Assembly (NCBI GenBank): GCA_019155185.1
Contig: CM032811.1
Coordinates: forward strand, 12,420,075 to 12,484,074
DNA from: Beaufortia kweichowensis
Taxonomy: Eukaryota > Chordata > Actinopteri > Cypriniformes > Gastromyzontidae
Reading direction: 5' to 3'
Length of the DNA stretch: 64,000 bases
Shown here: one piece after another, positions 44,301 through 56,800 of the stretch
Layout of the letters: every line of letters begins with the position of its first letter
How positions within the stretch are numbered: position 1 is the stretch's first letter
Position numbers and translations under genes: made by a program
Notes under the pieces: model-generated
What the model saw: the letters and a program-made list of their open reading frames with translations, nothing else
Told to the model about the DNA's origin: nothing
Database searches by the model: none

Positions 44301-46051
44301 CTACAATTTATTCTCACACACACACCTACTTACAACACCAAAATCAAACTCTGACTAACACACGCTGTCTGTCTGAGTTGGCTCTCTGTCATTGAATGGG
44401 ATGAATGACTTAAATTAGTGGACACAAAAATATTTAGACACTTAAGAATGTTCACATGTCATTTTATTACGTAACATGGTGGTTTGCATTTTTGAATGAC
44501 CAAACGTAAAATAATATCGTGTTGTATGCCTTGTTTCGTTGCAGTGTGCACATGCAAATGATTGGGGTTTTGTTTTTGTTGTGCTATTGTGATTAGTCTG
44601 TTCTGGAGGCCCAGCTGTCAGACCTGAAGGAGAGAGAGAAAGTGCTGGAAAAACAACTGCAAGCTCTCAGAGACGCCGGGAGAGAGAGAGACAGAGACCT
44701 GATCACACTCAACACAGTGATCCAGTGTAACCAGGATGTTATTAACGTGAGTCAAACAAACAGCACGCTTATGCAACAGTATAACACACATACAGTTCAC
44801 TTTTAGGTAAACGCTCGCTTAGTGACTACTGCTGTCGCATGTGTGTTAGAATACAAATGAGACTTGTAGTCATTTCATTTTTAGTGTTTTTGTTTAGTGT
44901 TACTAAATTTGTGTTTTACGTTAATTGCAATGGTATTTATTATAGTTTTTGTCATTAAATCATTAACTAAAGAGCCTTAACGCATGTTAAAATGTAAAAA
45001 AAAATCACTTTGCAATAATTGGGTAATTATGTTGTTCTTCGCGTAGCACCTGCGTATAGAGCTGGCGGAGCGAGACCGAGCCCAGCAGGAGATGATGAAG
45101 GAATGGGAGGTGTGGAAAGAGAGAGATTCAGCCCTGACTGCACTGGTGAATGACAACGAAGCATTTATTTCCCAACTGAAGGGGGCGCTAGAGAGTTCAC
45201 AGAGGGATGTGCAGGTAGACGTGGCATTATCTTTCTCCTGAGGTCTGATTTGACCTCTTTAGTTAATGTGTAATTTCAAGTAGTCAACAATTAATGATTA
45301 CTTTCCTTAGGCGCTCTCTGAGTCTCTGATTGGTCGAGGACTGCAAGGGGGTGGGGCTGAGGCTGGATTGGTAAATCAGCTGCAAGAAAAGAAATCTCTG
45401 CTGGAAGCCAGCTTTAGAGATAGAGAAGAACTTGGCGCCACCTTGAGGCAGGAGATCTCAAGACTCACAGCAGCATTAAAGGACTCTGAAATGCTAATAA
45501 AGGTAATATCCGATGGTTCTTTAACTTTAATTAAAGCCATATAGTACCTATTACAAGCCTTAGAAATTGTATAAGAATGTGCTGAACTAACATTAAAAAA
45601 CCACAGCTTCATACAACCATCATGACCTAAAGGCTCTGCAAGATTTGATTTGTTCTCACATTCACCTTTCTTTTAGGAACAAAGAGAAAGTCACAAACAA
45701 GCCATTACTGAACTATCAGACAAACTTAAAAATGCACTTGAGGAACTGAGGCAGAAAACCAAAGAGAAGAAGGAGGCTGAACTAGGACAGAAGAAGGAAA
45801 ATAAAGAGAGAGAGTTTGAGGAAGGAAAACTTATAGAGAATCTTCAGAAGCGGGATAAACTCATTGAGGTGAGTACTGTATTTTCTTTATCTACTGTAGG
45901 GTGTAGAAAGATTCAGGCGTGACACTGTTTTGTTTATCCTCTACAGCAAGTTCTGTTGGAGTTAGAGGAGCGTGATGGTGTGTTAACAGAGCTCCAGGAA
46001 AACATCTCAAGCAGGCTTAGACCCAAGACGGGCCTCAAACATACATTGTAG
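41332..46051 (+). CDS. Myomegalin (PDE4DIP)-like zinc-finger and coiled-coil protein, complete short form
   Basis: Related to the N-terminal half of myomegalin, a centrosome/Golgi scaffold for microtubule nucleation. Exons: 41332-41503, 41757-42796, 42883-43035, 43816-43896, 44067-44183, 44597-44746, 45047-45214, 45311-45502, 45677-45868, 45947-46051, all phase-consistent; 789 residues. Residues 1 to about 150 hold a zinc-finger-like module with CxxC pairs (ACRICGGELQGNQRRWLY; FICGKCVTVLERVFKFDTVI) and SSERLQKLSQERDK, matching long PDE4DIP isoforms. The two halves are separated by a Ser-rich insert of about 40 residues. GYREMLRDNMALSEYEWW and LRVSDSDYESVCGIPR are also shared. The remainder is coiled coil (VKQLREQLVQAQSRIRTLEA onward). 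It stops after KTGLKHTL, far short of the >2000 residues of full myomegalin. It is probably an ancient paralog, not a fragment, because the last exon ends cleanly. Confidence 0.8.
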
Positions 46052-47600
46052 GTGAATTTTTTGTGTCACTGTGTATAAGAGACATGGAGACATACTATGT
46101 AAATACACTAAATTTGTTGACTGGCTGTTGATCCTTTGCATAATTTATTGATAACGGCACTATCCTTACTGTACAGATAATGATAATTGGACTGCCAATT
46201 GCAATGAAACATCTCTATATCTCACAGTTTATTTTCGAGAAAATAAATAGTTTGGCTTGATGCTTAAGTGAAGTAAATTGAGACAGACCAACGCTGCACT
46301 ACAGAAGGTTTATGTAGGTCTGCAAAGTATTTTGTCGTGAATGTCATTCCAAGAGTAACGTATGTTTCTGCTGTTAGGTTGGATGTGTGGGTATGTTATG
46401 AAATATTTTGGTTCATATGGGTTTATGATCAGTGCAGGTTGTTCCTTTCATTTGCGCGTATGCAGAAGCAGCTATAAATCTGTTCTGATTTTCAGTTTTT
46501 TATGATGTGATGCCAAATTGACACATTTACTCATCTGTGTACGCTCTTTACATGCTTAGACAAGTCATTTTCTGCAACATTCCCTACTGCCTTAAATGAA
46601 TTAATATTAAATATTTAAATTCTGTTTGTTTTATTGATTATTAGTGGCTAAACATGTTAAATGCTGCTTTTCCCTTTCAAATCATTTGATGTGTCTTGTA
46701 CTTATAAATGTTTTCTTATTTGATGTTGATTTTGTCATGGGGACACAGTCATGGTCCTAAATGTCTGGTCTTTTTTTTCAGTGATAGGAAATCCTTTCCT
46801 ATAATGGATGGATTAACTGACTGTATGTATTTGTATGTTTTAATCTTTTTGTTATTTTATCTGGGTATGCTCTAATGTTTTTCCCACAACCTTCAGTGTA
46901 CCTCATTTCCATTCAGGAAATAATCTACTGAAAATGATGCCTCAAGCTAGTGCCGGTTGAGGTTATGTTTGAGGTTTTCTTTTATTTGGAAATATTAAAG
47001 GTTCTTTCTTGAGAACTCAAGGGTATAATTGACAATAAAAACCTCAGCTAACTGAATGAGTGAATGTTGTGTGACCATTATTAAAGTTTGCTAGAATTCA
47101 CTTGATTTGGTAATTTGGCAGACGACAAAGTGACTTACATTGTAACGTTCCTAAAAAACTGCAACTCAACATGCGGTCTAGTTGCTAGTAAATTCTGTCA
47201 TGAATAAGTAAAAAAAGGTTTTGTAAGATGATGCACCTCCTAACATGAGTTTAAATAATGTTGTAAACACTTTAAATACATTTAGATTTTTTAAGTTTCA
47301 TTTTTAAAAACAAGACTAAACAGATTTCGTGTCTGTTATCTACAAACCAGAATCTGAGAAAATCTGATACCCTATTGCACATCACAGCATATGATCTGTT
47401 CTTGTCCTGTAACTGGATCTCTACTGATCTGGTTGCAGTATGAATGAACCTGAACGAAGGCCTCTCATCAATTAGCCCGTATCGCGTTACCCAATCAGAG
47501 CCCGGTGTGCGTCTCTCGAGGAACTGTTGCTTTGGAGACAGCGCAACACTTTTAAACCCAAACACTTCAGTTAGTTGCATTTCTTTTCATTGCTTTTGGA
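46052..47600. other. Intergenic: myomegalin-like 3' UTR and tektin-like promoter
   Basis: AT-rich with no coding exon recognised. CpG becomes more frequent at 47.45-47.6 kb just ahead of the tektin-like ATG, where the promoter is expected. Confidence 0.5.
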
Positions 47601-47610
47601 GTTGACAATA

Positions 47611-50403
47611 ATGATCATAAGGCGACCGGTCCAGTCCGCTCCTTCTGCTGTAGTGATCGGATCTAAAGGCTGGAGAGACGCGACTGCCCGATCGATCGTG
47701 CGCGCACAGGATCTCGTGCGCAAAACTTACGTTGCTCAACTGGATTCCTCTACACGCACCGTCCGGTACAGTCTTGGGACGACTTCTTACAGAACTCCAC
47801 ACGGATACAGTGTGAACAACAGCGTTGAAAAGAAGCACGATGAGGGTGACTTGGAAAAGAAAAACGAATGCCGAGCTGAACCAGTAAAAGTTATGGTAAA
47901 GTAACCCAGAATAGCCACAGTGTCATTCTACCAGTCAATGGCTTGGACACAATTGACAAAATGTTTGCTTATGAATCTTAAGTTGTATATTTTAATGTTT
48001 GAAATTAAGTTTCAAAAATATAATCGTGCTTACAAATATGTTTTACTAAATAAATAAAAAATGTTTTGGAAATTGATTACTTCCACAAAACAATATATAA
48101 AAGCAGCCAGTAAGATTCCAGCATAGATAGAAAATACTTAAAAAGCTTTTCAGGTTGAGACCTCAAGAAGCTGGATGATAAAATGCCAAGAATATGATTT
48201 TGCACATTCTAGACAAAGGGTGATTACTTTTGAAGATGCTCAAATATAACATAGTGTTCATTTATTTTGGATGCTTTTAGTCATAACATAATTCTCACAA
48301 CTGTGTGATTTCGTGGTTTTGATGAGTTTATTATTATTCTAAAATGTGGGAAAAAATCTAAACAACAGTGAGAAAGTGTTTTCAAACTTTTGACTGGTAG
48401 TGCAGTAGTGTTATATTAGCTTCACCTTACTGGTAAATAAATAAACATTAATTGACCAATGGTACAGAATGACCAGTGTAATTTTTTTATTGTCTATTTT
48501 TGTCCAAGTTGCTCAAAGAGAAACTTCAATCTTTCTTTTTCTTCTATAAAGTTCACATCTGGACTTATTAGCGGTCCCTTTCCCCCGCCTGCCATGCGCG
48601 AACAGAGCGCAGTGGTCAGCATTGGCATGGCGGGTGAATATATGCGTGGGGTGAGAGAAGTGGAGGGTCACCTGCGCAAACAGGCGGCCCGGGTGACCCA
48701 AGAGGGCACGAAGGTGGAGCATCTAAGGGAACGACTGGAGAAGTTACTAGGTGGTCTGAGAAAAGCTCTGCTGGTCAACCAGCAAAGTTCAGATAGACGG
48801 ATGTTTCGTCCAGCCACCACAGAGACTGTGAGTCGAGACAGTAATGTCTGGCCGTGTATGTGTAATCTGCAGTACGTAAGACATTTAGGGGTGAAAGTGA
48901 TGAGAATAAGAAAGGTCAATGTGTAAATCATGTCATGTATTGATGAAAATGATTTAACTCATTTTTTTTGTCAAGATACGTGATGGGGCAGATGATCTTC
49001 TGCAGTGCGAACGAAAGGAATTAAATGTACTAAAACAAGAACTGGAGAGCACTTTGAGAAAGACTTTGACTCAGCAACAGGTACAACATGGGTCTTTTAG
49101 GATATCATGAATGTTTAATAGCTGTAATGCATTCTTTTACAACCACTAAAAGACAGATGAAACTTTTGAAACCAAAGTGAATAAATAAAAATGCATAAAT
49201 GAAATGTGCTTTAAGGCTTTGGCTGATAGCAGTCGGCAGCTGTTGGATTGTGCCTTTGAGAGGTCCAGAGTAACAGATCTGCTTCCCCAGCACGGTTCAC
49301 TCTTAGCGGGTGTGATCACACACACCTCTCCCCTCTCGCTGAAACCGGACCCTTCTGGACCATTTACTCCAGGTAAACCATCTGTCTCTGTCACCCAACA
49401 ACTAAAATAGTTTCGTGCCCCGGCTTGAGTCACAAAAATGTTTCTTTCGCTCTATAAGAATGTAAACAGGCTTTGGACTGTTCAGCAACAGTATTGCGTG
49501 AATCTCAGCAGCTCAGAGAGAACATGACACAGCTCATGACCCGTGTCATTGGAAAGCAAACGGCTCTCCACCAAACAGCGAGTGACGCTCTGCTGAAGAA
49601 AATCACTGAAACTATCAACCTGGAGGTGTGTGCTTATATAGCAAGAAGAATGAAAATAAAAACTCATACATAATCTCATACATTTCTCTCTTATTTACCA
49701 TCAGCAACATCTCACACTAAGCTCGGCTGCCACAAGACAAGCCATTTACCGCAAACAGAGACAGATGCGGTGTGCCGGATATAGTCTTGGCAAAACAATG
49801 GTATGTTTTGCGCCAATTTATAACCCATATGACCTCTAAGTACATATATTGTAGTGAATATGTACATAAGACATCTTTATTTTCAGTTCATAAGATGAAC
49901 AGTCTTTTAATCTATATTCTTCTGTATTTCTGGCAGGGCCCAGTTTGCAGCGCTGATCTGTTTTGTCATGAAAGGTTAAGCAGACCCATGACTCAGATCT
50001 ACGGGCGGCATTCAAGTGTTGGGCTTCCAGAGTCTGACCTGCTCACACAGGTATACACATCTGATGGGGTGTCAATCCTAGATATTCATAATAATCCTCA
50101 ATGTTTAATTTGGGTCGAATATATAAAGCACAAATAGTACATTTACATCATAGATTATGGTTATAGATAAATTACCTAGATTAAACACAGTTGACACATA
50201 TCTCACTGTTTCCTCAGGGCAGTTATTTGCTACAGAAGCATCTTGAATCTTCAGGTAAAGAGCTTTCAGAGCTGCAGATAGCCCACCGGCTGCTTGAGGA
50301 AGACAGGTGTGGTAAGCGTGCCGCGGTCAGCGTGGACTCTGCTGTCGCAAGGCTGCGTCGAAGACTTCCACGTCCCCCATCTGTCCGGCCTACAACTAGC
50401 TAA
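47611..50403 (+). CDS. Tektin-like protein, probably TEKTL1 (CCDC105), complete
   Basis: Tektins are filament proteins inside doublet microtubules of cilia and sperm flagella. Eight plus-strand exons: 47611-47895, 48552-48827, 48976-49080, 49216-49372, 49459-49625, 49705-49800, 49937-50050, 50218-50403; 461 residues. The body is helical with heptad-like segments: HLRKQAARVTQEGTKVEHLR, LKQELESTLRKTLTQQQ, SQQLRENMTQLMTRVIGKQT and a C-terminal LQKHLESSGKELSELQIAHR. The tektin signature loop (RPNVELCRD in classical tektins) is replaced by RPMTQIYGRH. The fold order, the CKQALDCSA segment and the R-rich tail fit a divergent tektin-like protein. The final exon ends 412 bp from the convergent RhoGEF stop. 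The assignment to TEKTL1 is from general resemblance and is less certain than tektin-superfamily membership. Confidence 0.62.
48160..48404 (-). mobile_element. Non-autonomous Tc1/mariner-like fragment (MITE), copy B
   Basis: It ends CAAACTTTTGACTGGTAGTG, the reverse complement of the terminal motif of copy A (14379-14640). Internal matches include the segment CAAAATAAATGAACACT and the GCATCTTCAAAAGTA block. It lies in the first intron of the tektin-like gene. Confidence 0.7.
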
Positions 50404-50814
50404 AACTACATCCGCAGCACTTAAGATAACAGAGATGGTGCTTACATTTTACAAAGTGACCATGTGGTGTTTCATTTGAAAATCACATTTTAGAAAATAT
50501 TCATACGTGTGACTTGTGAATATGTTTAAGATGTTAATAGATTTGTCAACAAACTAAATTATTTTCTATGAGGGCAGATGGTGTCATCAGTAATTATTAA
50601 GGTAAAAATATATTGTTGTTCATTATTACAGAGAATGTAATAATCTAAAAAAACTGCCTGTTGATTATTTGCTCTCTTTTTGGTGGAGTGGATTATGATC
50701 TGACCATCAGAGGGTTTAAGGTCTACTACAAATCTGGATCTGTGGTGATCTAGTCTTTGTCTCAATACAAACAAACATATAATGATAACACTATTGCAGA
50801 CACATAATCGCACA

Positions 50815-53800
50815 TTATTTCTCCTGTGATGTAACAAACTTCAGATTTCTCTGACGACTGAGTCTCAGCTGCATCTCCAGACGCTTCCTGTGCTTTACCA
50901 CTGTCTTCCCTTCTTCCTCCAATCTCCTCCTCTCCTCCTCCACCATCTTCTCCTCGTTTCTCAGCTGCTTGAGCATCATCTCAAACTCCTTCAACTCCTC
51001 TTCAAACTGCTCTCTCTCTTTCATCAGTCTGTCCATGAGTTCAGTGTGCTCTCTCTCTCTCCGCTCCAGTTCTTTCTGTCGCACGCCCGTGCTTCCACTG
51101 ACCACACCACCTGTGTCCAAATTCTGCAGAGAAACAGGAAGTGCAATTCTGTGAGTCAACAGCTGGTGTAGGTTTATGAGCTGCAGATTGTATAAACTTG
51201 ACGTTTAATTTTAATTAAAATAATAGATTTAAAAATGGTTTACCAATGCTTTTTGATAGTAAGTTCTTTGAATTATGGAGTTTGAATTATATTGAATAAA
51301 TAAATTCAGAATAAGTGGAAACATTATCATTTTTTTACTAATGAAATAAACTTTGATGAAACTGCTAACCCACCTTTCTGACATCATAATCATTGACAGG
51401 ACTTGTGGGTAGAGATTCTCCCTCCAGCAAGAGGAGTTTTTGAACTTCGAAGCAGCTGTCCTGGATTATTATAGCAGCCTTCAAAATATTTGGTTGATTT
51501 GTACATTTTACAAACATTCACACACTTAGTTGTAATTAATTAAATGATAAATAAGGAGTCCTACCTGCAGACTATACAGTAGATGGATTAAACTGTGAAC
51601 ACTCTCTGTAACCTAGATTTGTAAAAATAATAAATATGCAATATCTTATTATCTAGCACAATATACAGTACACTACATTATTTGTGAATTTGTTTCTACC
51701 TTTGTGTAAGTCTGGTGGGCGAAGCTTACTGGGGATATTGTGGGAGGCCCCACCCCTGCTCCCACCAGAGCATATCTCCTGGCCTTAGTTGGGATACTTT
51801 GTTTGTTACCTGGGTAAGAAAAGACATTATTTGTGGTCCTTACAGAATCTGTCATATTAAACATTTTAGAATATTGTGAATAAGAAATGGCACAGAATCA
51901 AATAAAGAAATGTTAATGTGATAACTCACTGCTCACACTGTCCTGGCCAAAGCTGTCATGGTTACTTGATGACCAAATGAAGGGAAACAGCCAAGACAAT
52001 AAAGTGATGGCCAGCTTTATCACTTGGAAAGAGAGAGAGAGAGTTTGGTGAAAATCAGCAATGTGTAACTGTGTGTCTGTATAGAGACAGAAACAGATCT
52101 ATTACCTTCTTCCTGTGCATCAGACAGCAGTGTGATACCCTGTGGGGTGTTTTCTGGGTGGGGCTGAATAAGTAGACGACAGGTAGCCAGAGTCCATCTA
52201 CCGGTTCCTCTACAGATCCTCAACTTCTCCTCAATAACAGAGCACAGCTGCAGATCCAGAGAGGACAGTGCCTCTACACAAACACACAACCAATCAGATT
52301 CAGTACTGGTGAGTTAGATGGATAGACTGAAAGATTACCTTGTAATTTCTGTATTTTCTTGACCGTGATCTCCCCTTCAGTCTTTTTGATCTGATCATCA
52401 GGAAGGCTGAGAAAAACAAACCGCATTTCAAAAATTTTATTCAGAATAAATAACTTACTGATCCACCATACACAGATAAACTCACTTCTCTGCGGCCTGT
52501 CTCAGCAGCGACATCCAGATGTTTCGCTCCTCACGGGTCTGCGTGTGTATCTCGTACATCTCTGGTCCTCCAGAGCACTCGCTACTGATCAGAAATAATC
52601 CTTTCTCCTGATTGGCTATTTCTCTTACTATAAGCCTCCGTAGGGGCATCACAGATGGCTTCTGCTCCTACAAAAATGTTGACGTTTTTGTTAAGCACAT
52701 TTTTGTTCCAGGTCATCACTTACCCACAAACAGAAAGACAAGGTGTTTGATCCGTACCAATGCAGCAAAGACAAACTTCTGTTCTTTCTCCTGAAGGAAA
52801 GCTAGAACATCTGTGAGGAGCAGGCCGAGAACATCTGGAAAAGAGAGAAGAAGATACTTGAAATGTAATAATGTATGAATAAAAAGAAGACCAGAAACAT
52901 GCATGCAGTTTTGGATTATTTTTGGTTGTGGAACAACAACCAATCAGATTTTAGGATTAGGCTTTAAGGTGCTCTGAACTTATTTATCTTTGATTTAAAT
53001 GGTTTGTCTTAGAAATAAGGTTCGGATTGTGTCTGACACGCATATTGAATACACCAGACACAAGAAAAATTACCTTTCAATCTGCCAGAGGTGGTCCTGC
53101 ATGTGAGCGTTGCTGAATGCATGAGACTACGATGTGTTTTCTGCAGGTCCTGTTTGCTGAAGAGCTCTCCGTTCTTCATACGAGTGCAGCTCTTATTGTC
53201 TAGGCGAATGATGATTTCTTGTAGTTTCTTTGAACGCTCATACTCTCCAACACCCCGCTCCACGTCTTCTATCACCCCACGCAGGGAGTCCAGTGCCGCT
53301 GTAATATCATATCTCTCAGCGCTGCTATCTAAAAAAGCGGAAAACAATACAGGTCAAATATCTGGCTGCATTTTATTTAGCTCAATAATTTGTCATTTGT
53401 TTGCAATGTTTGTATTTGCCCTCAGTGTGTTGAAGAAGTCTCTCCAGCAGAACCGGGTACTTTGTGATCCTCTGTGTGACAAGCAAAAGGAATTCTGGGA
53501 TTTCACGCCGTTTGATGACAGAGTTAGTACTCTGTTGCTGTACGGGATACAAATTATATTGTTGCTATGACATTATATATTTTCATGTGTTCATATGTTT
53601 TCGTGTCATAGTGTTTAAAGGTGAATGTGTCATTAGCACATTAAATCAAACAACAAATGTTTGTCCATCTGAAGCTTAAATGAAAGTATTTCATTATTTG
53701 TTTAAATATTTCATAAAATCATGTAAAAAATCACCTTTAAGTTATAAAATTGTGCTTTGTGTGCAAACTTAATTGTGTAAATCAACTTACTCTGAGAAAT

Positions 53801-56800
53801 AGCTGTAGTTTCCTGTTACTCTGCAGCAGTTGTTTATAAATCTTCAGTGCTTCTGGATGCTGACTGCAGAAATCACTATACAGCTCTATCATCTGAGAGC
53901 CGTGTAGACCTGAAAACTACACACAAACACACACGCATTAAATAAATCAGAGGTATAAGATCAAAACTTCACAAGCTTCACAACAATGGAATGTCTATGT
54001 GATAACTGACTAATATTGGTTAATCATTTGTTTGCCTGCTGCAACAGAATGTCTCCAATGCGTTGGATGATATAGTTCCTATGCCCTCCTGCTTGAACAG
54101 AAGCCCATTGTCTCGTCTCCATAGCGATAAGAAAGTTTCTATGATGAGACATGAGCTCATCCAGCCTGGGGAAAATCTGACCAATCACGTCCTGCTCCAG
54201 CTGCACTTCCTCTGACAGACCCCGCCTTAAAACATCAGCCATGACAGAGAGAGTCTGGACGTGGTGAAATTCCGTCTGCATCAGTTCTGCAACACATCAC
54301 ATTGCTAACCTCATCCAATCAAATACATAAATACTTAAAGTACAAACTACTTATTATATCTACTACAACTGTTTAGGTCCTACATCCATGTAACTCACCA
54401 TAAATGATTTCTTGTCTTTTGATAACCTCTTTGTCCAGTGTCATACTGAATTCAGCATCCACTGCAGCACTCCAAGACTCAGCAGTGTAGTCAAATGATA
54501 CGTTAGAGGAGGAATCTGACAAAGAAAGCATTAAACTACACATAAATCTGTGTTTAAAGGGCTCACAAAAAACAATCATGTTACTTATTTGCTATTGACA
54601 CCAAACTTGTTTTTGTGGAAATTATTGTGTTGAACTGAATAGTTTTATGAAAAAAATAGTCCATTCTTTATAAATAACATTTTTGCATTACATGAAGAAA
54701 ATCATACACGTTTGGGGTGACATAAGAGTAAGAAAGTGATAAGTGATAAGTTGTCTCCTAATATTTGTAAGTCGCTTTGGATAAAAGCGTCAGCTAAATG
54801 CCTAAATGTAAATGTAAGTGATGATGCTTACTGGAGGTAGGGCTTGCTTCAGAGGAATAACCAATGAAAGACCAACTTTTCCGTAAAGTAACATCATGGC
54901 CACATCCTTCACTGTTACTCCGCTTCCTGATACAGAGAAACAAATAAGGTTACTCGAAAAGTTAATATTACTAACATAAATATTAAATATTACTTTGTTG
55001 TAATTTCATGTTCACAACCATCCGGATTAGTTTATACACGTCATAATAAATAAAACTCTTAGCGTTTTCTCCTTAGCTTTTCATTGCTTTACATTTTAAA
55101 CTGTTTAAACTAATGTGATTGCAAACACTCAACCCACCCAAACTAGCTCTATATCTATATAATTAAAGCTCAAATCCCAAACTTTTTTGGTTAAAAACAG
55201 TTATTGAGCAAGTGGTAAGATTATAATAATTATATATAATTTAATTAAACACATAAACTTAACATATCATACGATATAGAGGCAAAGGTTATGGATATCA
55301 GCTTTAATTGATACATTTTACAGACCTGCGTGTCATGATATTGCTGTCGTTGGCTAGAAACAGCGATGGAGAACTGTGACTGGATGAGCCTGAATGAGTT
55401 AATAAAGCATCACATTAACATTGTAATTTAATTATTGGTTACATTATCAGGTTAGCGGAATGTGATTGGCTCACTCACATAGTAGCACTGACGAATCAGT
55501 GGTTTTTAGTGATGCTAAATGAGGATTCTGGGTAATGGAAATAAACATATCTTAAGTTTCATGACCTCTTGTATGTTCACCTAAAGTTTCACGTACATAC
55601 ACACATAGGCATACTTACCTTTAAACACAGGGGTGCAGAATCACAGCAGGTCTTATGCATAATCATGAAGCAGTCTGAAAAGGAAATGACATCAGAAGGT
55701 AATCTAGCCTCTGGGTAAATCAAATGTGTTCACATTAATGTAAAAAAGTCCATGAAAGAAACACAAACTCACATGAGCACTGCTGGAGTTGGTCATTGTC
55801 TTCTTGCTCACACACTTCACAGGTTGCATTAACAGACTGCGGCGGAGAACAGAGCCGATGTAGGGCTGAACCAACCTCAGCATTGACCTATACATACACA
55901 CACATATTAGTGAATGCTTCTTGTGTACTCAACAAGTCACAATTATTATGGTGTCAGATGTGGGTGGGTCGCTAAAAAGAGGCTCAGAAATCAAAATCCT
56001 GGGCATTACTGCATTACTTTGTAGATTGATTTGTAGTTATAACATGTGACATTATGTTAATATAATATGATTTTACTTTACTTTGATGGGCAGATCTTAC
56101 CTTGTTTTTTATTTTGGTGTTGACCATACGACTCCTGAGAAAGCTTAGCGTTCGATTCACTTTATATTTCTCTGTCTCGCTCTTGGACGGAGGGATGAAT
56201 TTATCTCTGTCCTCTTCCTCTGACTTACTGCACTGTATTCTGGGAATATAATAACTATTTTTAAAAATAAAAGTATATAATACAGTGTTTAAAGCTAAAG
56301 TTCAACAAATGCAGTTATGAGAAACAGATGTTGGGGATACCTTCCCATTTCTGCTGATGTTTCTTCATCATTGGAGGGAGACGGCTCTAAACCAAAATAA
56401 TGAACAGACACTTAAACAATTAGTAAATCTTTATTTTAAACACAAAATGACAAACACGGGTAAGTATAAAACACATTCAAACACACACCGTCTTTTGGGC
56501 TATAGATGGGCGATCTTTCAGGTGTTGGCCAGCCTGCTTCAGACGTCTCAGATGACTCTGAATCGGTCTCAGAATCTGAAGAACCCTGAGAAATTATTAA
56601 AATATTGTCATCTTAAAACAATTTAAGAGTACAGACCTCCACAGGAACTCTTGACATAACCACTGTTCAAATCACCTGATCATCTGCAGCCTGTAGGGTG
56701 TTAATGCTGGTTGTTATGGTAACGCTGGAGCCAGTGAGGGAACTGCTTGTTGAGTCGGTGTAAGTTGTAGGTTCATCTACAAAAATCATATAAAAACACA

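Noticed and set aside
50890..51171. 93-codon plus-strand frame
   Set aside because: Antisense of the RhoGEF C-terminal coiled-coil exon; Leu-rich only because the sense strand is Glu/Lys-rich.
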